Assembly: GCA_023898405.1 (NCBI GenBank)
Contig: CP060221.1
Location: forward strand, 1,627,501-1,691,500
Length of the DNA stretch: 64,000 nucleotides
Origin: Myxococcales bacterium
Lineage (GTDB): Bacteria > Myxococcota > UBA727 > JABDBI01
Direction: 5' to 3'
Notes under the pieces: generated by a model
Database searches by the model: none
Told to the model about the DNA's origin: nothing
The model's input: only the letters and a program-made list of their open reading frames with translations
Part shown: positions 59,761 to 64,000 of the stretch, in pieces
How positions within the stretch are numbered: position 1 is the first letter of the stretch
Layout of the letters: each line of letters starts with the position of its first letter
Made by a program: the position numbers and the translations under genes

Positions 59761-60804
59761 GTGCGTATTACTGCCAATCAAGTCACGATGGCTCGGATTT
59801 TTTTGTTACCCATACCTTCCTATATGTTGATTTATGGCGATGCCGTTGACTGGTGGATAGCGTTTGCACTTTTTATTATTTTGGGAACCACAGACTTTAT
59901 TGATGGTTTGATGGCTCGCAAGGAAGGCCCTACGCGTCTAGGTTCATTGCTCGATCCCGTGGCTGATAAAATTTTTGTGACAGCTATTATTCTGAGCATG
60001 ATAGCCTTGGAGATTTTTCCTGCCTGGGTTGCTAGTGCATTATTGAGTCGCGAGCTTTTGATGACCGCGTTACGCTCATCGGTAGCATTTAGGCGGGAGC
60101 AAATTAAAACCAGTAAGCTGGGCAAACTCAAAACCATTATTCAGATGGGTGGTTTTGGTACAATTTTTTTAACAATTGTTTTGCCTTATGGCATTTTTAC
60201 TTTGGTGTGCTTAGGTCTTTCTTTGCCATTTATCACAGTTGCTTTTATCTATCGCTTGAAAAAGAAAACAATACCATTTTGGGTATTGCCCGTTTTTTGT
60301 GCTTTCTTTTTAGTGGGAATTATAGCCTATTTTGTAAGCAAGGAGACTATCCTAGCTCTACAGATGGGAGTCATTATTTCTATTACTTGGATTTCAGCCA
60401 TCGACTATGTGACAGGAAGCTATAAACTTTTTAGGCGCACTGGCATCAATCAAAAAGACTGGGCAAGAATTATGTGGGCGATAGTTCATGGTCTATTTGT
60501 TGCGCCTTTGGTGGCATACTTTCCCATTATGGTTATTCCGCTTTTGGTGAGTATGTCGCTGGAATTTGGTCTTGGTGGTATTGATAACATTGCTGTTAGC
60601 GAGAAATATGTTTTTAGCTCATGGCCATTTTGGCTTTCTGCTGCGAGTGGACTCCTTTTTGCTTTGTGGCTGAATGCTCACTTGCTTTTGCAATGGCCAG
60701 CGCAACCGCTTTATTTATCAATAGCACTTGCCATTGTTAGTTCCCTCATCTGTGGCTTCAATTTTGGCCGCCATGTTGAACTTTTCAAAAAGACACTGCT
60801 TTAA
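59761..60804 (+). CDS. pgsA: CDP-alcohol phosphatidyltransferase (PgsA-like) with a long C-terminal membrane extension
   Basis: PgsA makes phosphatidylglycerol phosphate from CDP-diacylglycerol and glycerol-3-phosphate. The catalytic motif DGLMARKEGPTRLGSLLDPVAD at residues about 48-69 follows the family rule D-G-x-x-A-R-x(8)-G-x(3)-D-x(3)-D. N-terminal MRITANQVTMARIFLLPIP is also typical. E. coli PgsA is 182 residues; here the family part ends near residue 175, and a further 170 residues with about five hydrophobic segments follow (LPVFCAFFLVGIIAYFV, MGVIISITWISAI, IVHGLFVAPLVAYFPIMVI, FWLSAASGLLFALWL). That extension is not recognised. GTG 59761 is behind AGGAGG. It is the last gene of the operon. 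Confidence 0.88.
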   Translation: MRITANQVTMARIFLLPIPSYMLIYGDAVDWWIAFALFIILGTTDFIDGLMARKEGPTRLGSLLDPVADKIFVTAIILSMIALEIFPAWVASALLSRELLMTALRSSVAFRREQIKTSKLGKLKTIIQMGGFGTIFLTIVLPYGIFTLVCLGLSLPFITVAFIYRLKKKTIPFWVLPVFCAFFLVGIIAYFVSKETILALQMGVIISITWISAIDYVTGSYKLFRRTGINQKDWARIMWAIVHGLFVAPLVAYFPIMVIPLLVSMSLEFGLGGIDNIAVSEKYVFSSWPFWLSAASGLLFALWLNAHLLLQWPAQPLYLSIALAIVSSLICGFNFGRHVELFKKTLL

Positions 60805-60884
60805 GAAACTGTTTTGCGCATGGCTTAGGAATATACTTTAAAGTATTTTCGATGAATGCCAGAAGTTCGCTATCTGGCTTTGTA

Positions 60885-61408
60885 TTATGTGAAATTTATA
60901 GAGAGGTGCAGAATTTTATTTTGAGGATATTTTATTAACTTTCTGGAAAGCTTACGCAGGGCAAAATTTTCTTTAGATGCGCTCAATGAAAAGCCTAAGC
61001 CTCCGATGGGGCTGCCATTATGATGGGCATTGCCAATATAAATAATATTTTCTTTGCTATTTTCAACATTAGCGGTGTGGGCATCGACGATAAAAAAATC
61101 TTTGGACTGCCATCATTTCTTGAAATCGAGCAATTTCCACTGCAAAAGAAGGTAATTTTGACTCATATTTCTAAGACCAAAATATTTTTAATGTATTCTT
61201 TTTTGGCAAGCACATAGGCTGCTAACAAACCCACCGGCCCAGCACCAGAAATCACTACGGTATTATTCTCTATTTGATTGAGAGAGTTTTGAAACTCTTC
61301 TTTGCTGATCTGTGTGGGGAGCTTGAAGGGAATTTTCACAGTGAAATTTTCTGACAAACAAGCGAGTGAAATAAAGACAGAGAACAAATATAAAAAGCGA
61401 ACCATCAT
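60885..61408 (-). pseudogene. decayed exported FAD-dependent oxidoreductase
   Basis: The frame starts with a signal peptide (FLYLFSVFISLACL) and a dinucleotide fold TVVISGAGPVGLLAAYVLAK, then meets a TGA after LVLEI. In another frame the sequence continues as YESKLPSFAVEIARFQEMMA. A third frame then carries IIYIGNAHHNGSPIGGLGFS and LSASKENFALRKLSRKLIKY, ending at 60885. The last motif resembles the second FAD site of monooxygenases (GDAAH-PP-GG-G). At least two frame changes, one at a run of seven Ts (minus strand), and a missing middle show decay. Confidence 0.7.
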
Positions 61409-61597
61409 TAGAGTGACTCCAAATATTTACAAATTGGTTCTAATAAATCCATAGCTTCGCTTAACATACAGTGATTTTGTTCTTTTCATATGGTCATCAA
61501 TAATTTCATGGTTTTACTTGTCTAGAGAATTTAAAAAAACTTAGATCAAGAGCGAATTATTTTTAATTTGATTAATTTAAAGCGGCAAGATTTTCAC

Positions 61598-62239
61598 CTA
61601 AGAAAGTTGTGATCGTGTTGTTTGAGCAATTTCATTTACTATGCGCGGTAAAAGCTGATGTTCCAGTCGATGGATTTTTTGATCGAGCTTATCTCGGCTA
61701 TCACTTGGCTCTATTGGGCATGAGCTTTGAGCGATAATTTCGCCTGTATCAAGCCCTTGATCAACCAAATGAACTGTGCACCCAGAAACTGATTCCTTGG
61801 CTTCAAGTGCCTGTCTTATGGCGTGCAGTCCTGGAAATTTTGGCAGAAGCGAAGGGTGCAAGTTTATTATGCGATTATAAAAATAATTGACAAATGTGCT
61901 AGAAAGTACGCGCAAAAATCCTGCGAGCACGATCAAATGCACCTCTTCCTGCTCCAAAAAATGTATCATTTCAACTTCAAAATCTTCTTTTTTGGCAAAG
62001 TCTTTGTGATGGATACGGCGGTGCGGAATACCTGCCTTTTGGGCGCGCTCCAGCGCAATATTATCAGATGCATTAGAGATTACTGCAGCAACTTTGTAGT
62101 GTGCGGCGGGGGTTTTTGAAAAATCTATGAGAGATTGTAGGTTACTTCCCCCACCAGAGACCAAAACGCCTATTTTAAAATCATTTCCAGAGTAATTTAT
62201 TGCCTGAGCGATTTTAAAAATTACATTTTTATTGTGCAT
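61598..62239 (-). CDS. purN: phosphoribosylglycinamide formyltransferase
   Basis: It transfers a formyl group from 10-formyl-THF to GAR in purine synthesis. The family start KIGVLVSGGGSNLQSLID is preceded by about 20 extra residues. Key parts are IVLAGFLRVLSSTFVNYF, IINLHPSLLPKFPGLHAIRQ (the His of HPSLLP), SGCTVHLVDQGLDTGEII and AQ. It overlaps the purM stop by 19 bases, so the pair is coupled. Formyl-THF could come from folD at 48216-49064. Start ATG 62239. Confidence 0.95.
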   Translation of the reverse strand: MHNKNVIFKIAQAINYSGNDFKIGVLVSGGGSNLQSLIDFSKTPAAHYKVAAVISNASDNIALERAQKAGIPHRRIHHKDFAKKEDFEVEMIHFLEQEEVHLIVLAGFLRVLSSTFVNYFYNRIINLHPSLLPKFPGLHAIRQALEAKESVSGCTVHLVDQGLDTGEIIAQSSCPIEPSDSRDKLDQKIHRLEHQLLPRIVNEIAQTTRSQLS

Positions 62240-63273
62240 CGTTTGTCTTCTTTTGAAAGTGTTATTTTGCCTATTTCTATGCAGTTGATATTGTATTCTT
62301 TTATGGTGTCGAGTGCTAAGTTTTTGTGTTTTTTATTTATTATGGCAACCATACCGATACCCATATTAAAAGTTCTGAGCATTTCAGACTGATCGACGGG
62401 GCCATTGTTTTGAAGGTAGGAAAAAATGGGAGGAACTTTGTGGGAGCTTAAATCTAGTTGAGCGCACAATCCATGGGGAATGACGCGACTCACGTTGCCA
62501 AAAAGTCCGCCTCCTGTGATATGAGCCAAAGCATGAAGATTGACTCCACAATCTTTCAACGCCATGATGCACTTGTGGTAGAGGGTAGTGGGTCTAAGAA
62601 GCTCATCCGCTACGGTTGAAATATATTTTTCGTTCTGCCACAAAACGTCGTTAGCTTTGTGTTTAAGTTTTTCAAACATGATTTTTCGAACAAGGGAGTA
62701 GCCGTTGGAGTGCAAACCAGACGAGCCAATTCCGATAATGCAATCGCCTTCTTCTACCAGATGACTACCCAAAAGTTGCGAACGCTCAGCAATTCCAACA
62801 ATAAAACCTGCCAAATCAAAATGTTTATTTTCATACATGGATGGCATTTCTGCAGTTTCTCCTCCAACAAGAGCGCAGTTGATTTCATCGCACGCGATTA
62901 CCATTGAGTGTATCAGCTTTGAGAAAGGCACATTCTTAAGGTTGGAAGATGCAAAATAATCAAGAAAAAAAAGTGGATGAGCACCTTTGGTGAGAATATC
63001 ATTGGCGCACATGGCTACGAGATCCTGACCAAGCCCTTCGTATGCTTCGCATTCAATGGCAGCAAGCACTTTGGTGCCAACACCATCGGTACTAGTGACG
63101 AGAACGGGCTCATCAAATTTTTTTCGCAAGTCCTTAAGAGAAAATAGGGCTGCAAAATCATTGGGGCTTGATATAACGTTTTGGCTATGAGAACGACTGC
63201 TTGGTAAATTTCTGATATTTTGGTCCGCAAAAGTGATATCAACACCAGCATCTTGGTAGGTGAGTGTGGTCAC
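62221..63273 (-). CDS. purM: phosphoribosylformylglycinamidine cyclo-ligase
   Basis: It closes the imidazole ring to give AIR using ATP. Marks are LTYQDAGVDITFADQNIRNL, LVTSTDGVGTKVLAAIECEA, GQDLVAMCANDILTKGAHPL, LVGGETAEMPSMYENKHFDL, SSGLHSNGYSLVRKI, PTTLYHKCIMALKDCGVNLH and HITGGGLFGNVSRVIPHGLC. Length 350 is normal. GTG 63273 follows AAGGAG. First gene of a purM-purN operon, as in many bacteria; divergent from folC. Confidence 0.97.
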   Translation of the reverse strand: MTTLTYQDAGVDITFADQNIRNLPSSRSHSQNVISSPNDFAALFSLKDLRKKFDEPVLVTSTDGVGTKVLAAIECEAYEGLGQDLVAMCANDILTKGAHPLFFLDYFASSNLKNVPFSKLIHSMVIACDEINCALVGGETAEMPSMYENKHFDLAGFIVGIAERSQLLGSHLVEEGDCIIGIGSSGLHSNGYSLVRKIMFEKLKHKANDVLWQNEKYISTVADELLRPTTLYHKCIMALKDCGVNLHALAHITGGGLFGNVSRVIPHGLCAQLDLSSHKVPPIFSYLQNNGPVDQSEMLRTFNMGIGMVAIINKKHKNLALDTIKEYNINCIEIGKITLSKEDKRCTIKM

Positions 63274-63500
63274 AGAAGATCTCCTTGCTGAAATAAAAAA
63301 AGTCTAGAGAATTTTTAAATAGCGGTATAGAGACAAAAAAATTATTTTTGTCACCTTTATAATGCCAATTTTAGAATTTGCTGAACCTTAATTTATGAAC
63401 GCCCGCAACAAAGCGAGGACCAAAGAAGAAATTCAAGGTTCAGTTAATTTTTAGGATTGCTAAGGTGTGATTTATTTAAGCTGAATTTTTTGAGGTCTCA

Positions 63501-64000
63501 ATGCTTAATCCTTGTTTTCAATCAAAAGCCTATCAAAAAGCATTACAAAAATTGCTTGAAAGAACTTCGAACCCTAAATTGGGGCTTGAGAGGATTGAGT
63601 CTTTGCTTGATGCAGTTGCCTACCAAAGAAATAATTTTAAAAGTGTTCAGATCGTGGGTACCAATGGTAAAGGTTCCACTTCGGCTTTTTTGGCATCGCT
63701 CTTGTTGGCTCATGGTCATAGCGTTGCTGTATTTACCAGTCCACACTTAAGTACTGCACGAGAGCGCATACAGATAAATGGGAAAATGATAAGCGAGGAA
63801 GATTTTATTGAAGCCTGTGATTTTGTTTTGACAAAAGCAGACCCAAAGGGGAAAGCAAGCTTTTTTGAGTGCATTTTGGCTATGTTTATCTATGTGGCGC
63901 AAAAAGCCAAAGTACAGGTGATAATTGCAGAGGCTGGGCTTGGGGGTAGGCTTGATGCGACCACCGCTCTAAAAACTAATGCCTTGGGGGTGAGTACCAT
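63501..64000 (+). CDS. folC: folylpolyglutamate / dihydrofolate synthase, 3' end outside the window
   Basis: It adds glutamate to folates. The open frame continues to the window edge without a stop. ATG 63501 has GAGG six bases upstream and gives MLNPCFQSKAYQKALQKLLE. The ATP loop is IVGTNGKGSTSAFLASLLLA, followed by FTSPHLSTARERIQING and the Mg region IIAEAGLGGRLDATTAL, all standard FolC features. Only the N-terminal 166 residues are visible. The family cannot easily be confused, although MurC/D/E-like ligases share the fold. It is divergent from purM, 227 bases away. Confidence 0.93.
   Translation, partial: MLNPCFQSKAYQKALQKLLERTSNPKLGLERIESLLDAVAYQRNNFKSVQIVGTNGKGSTSAFLASLLLAHGHSVAVFTSPHLSTARERIQINGKMISEEDFIEACDFVLTKADPKGKASFFECILAMFIYVAQKAKVQVIIAEAGLGGRLDATTALKTNALGVST

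Noticed and set aside
1..64000. CRISPR arrays, tRNA and rRNA genes, insertion sequences
   Set aside because: No regularly spaced direct repeats, no cloverleaf or rRNA consensus and no transposase motif was seen on reading the window. A dedicated search such as tRNAscan could still find a missed tRNA.

Overview
The window is a contiguous, AT-rich stretch of a Gram-negative bacterial chromosome. The evidence for a Gram-negative cell is exported proteins with Sec signal peptides, several lipoproteins, a beta-barrel-like outer-membrane candidate and an M23/amidase cell-wall set. Housekeeping genes (rpsF, rplI, groES-groEL, glmU, glmS, fabH, guaA, purM, purN, folD, scpA-scpB, xerC/D, pgsA, folC) are intact. 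Enzyme combinations such as a fused E1alpha-E1beta 2-oxo acid dehydrogenase, an accC/carboxyltransferase/BCCP operon and a PepSY-type lipoprotein suggest a deltaproteobacterial-like lineage (Myxococcota/Bdellovibrionota-like). That placement is an inference from general family knowledge and is weak. No rRNA, tRNA, CRISPR array, transposase or phage gene was recognised.

Layout. 1-10.3 kb: the end of an alkaline phosphatase, then exported proteins (histidine phosphatase, phospholipase D-like, a Fic protein, two unknowns) and AstB of arginine catabolism. 10.5-17.7 kb: core genes glmU, rplI-rpsF (without rpsR between them), groES-groEL and fabH. 17.9-22.6 kb: a PepSY lipoprotein and a three-gene acyl-CoA carboxylase operon. 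23-27.4 kb: dcd and small exported or membrane proteins. 27.7-30.6 kb: queE coupled to the fused 2-oxo acid dehydrogenase. 30.8-38.1 kb: PP2C phosphatase, M23 peptidase, a secreted protein with a eukaryote-type RWP-RK motif, a class III aminotransferase, a C45 acyltransferase, a propeller-like exported protein and a YheC/D-like ATP-grasp enzyme that carries a signal peptide. 38.2-45 kb: glmS, divergent from a 1627-residue protein joining AstD-like aldehyde dehydrogenase, class III aminotransferase, GNAT and a degenerate second aminotransferase domain. 45-51.7 kb: folD-gcvT-gcvH-FAD lipoprotein operon, guaA and an EamA transporter. 51.9-60.8 kb: penicillin-acylase-family lipoprotein, then an amidase-xerC/D-scpA-scpB-rluB-pgsA operon. 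60.9-64 kb: a decayed FAD oxidoreductase, purM-purN and the start of folC.

The strongest unusual signals are the RWP-RK domain in an exported bacterial protein (32639-33268), the four-domain amino-acid-catabolism megaprotein (40133-45016), and exported versions of enzymes that need nucleotide cofactors (Fic, ATP-grasp). Together they suggest a bacterium that delivers proteins into a eukaryotic, perhaps protist, host; this is inference. Three families of short intergenic repeats (a 15-mer AAAACAGTCTCTAAG, a GTCATCCCCGC palindrome, and an AGAGCGTATTTAAAAA terminal-inverted-repeat element) are scattered between genes, and one copy forms the C-terminus of an aminotransferase.
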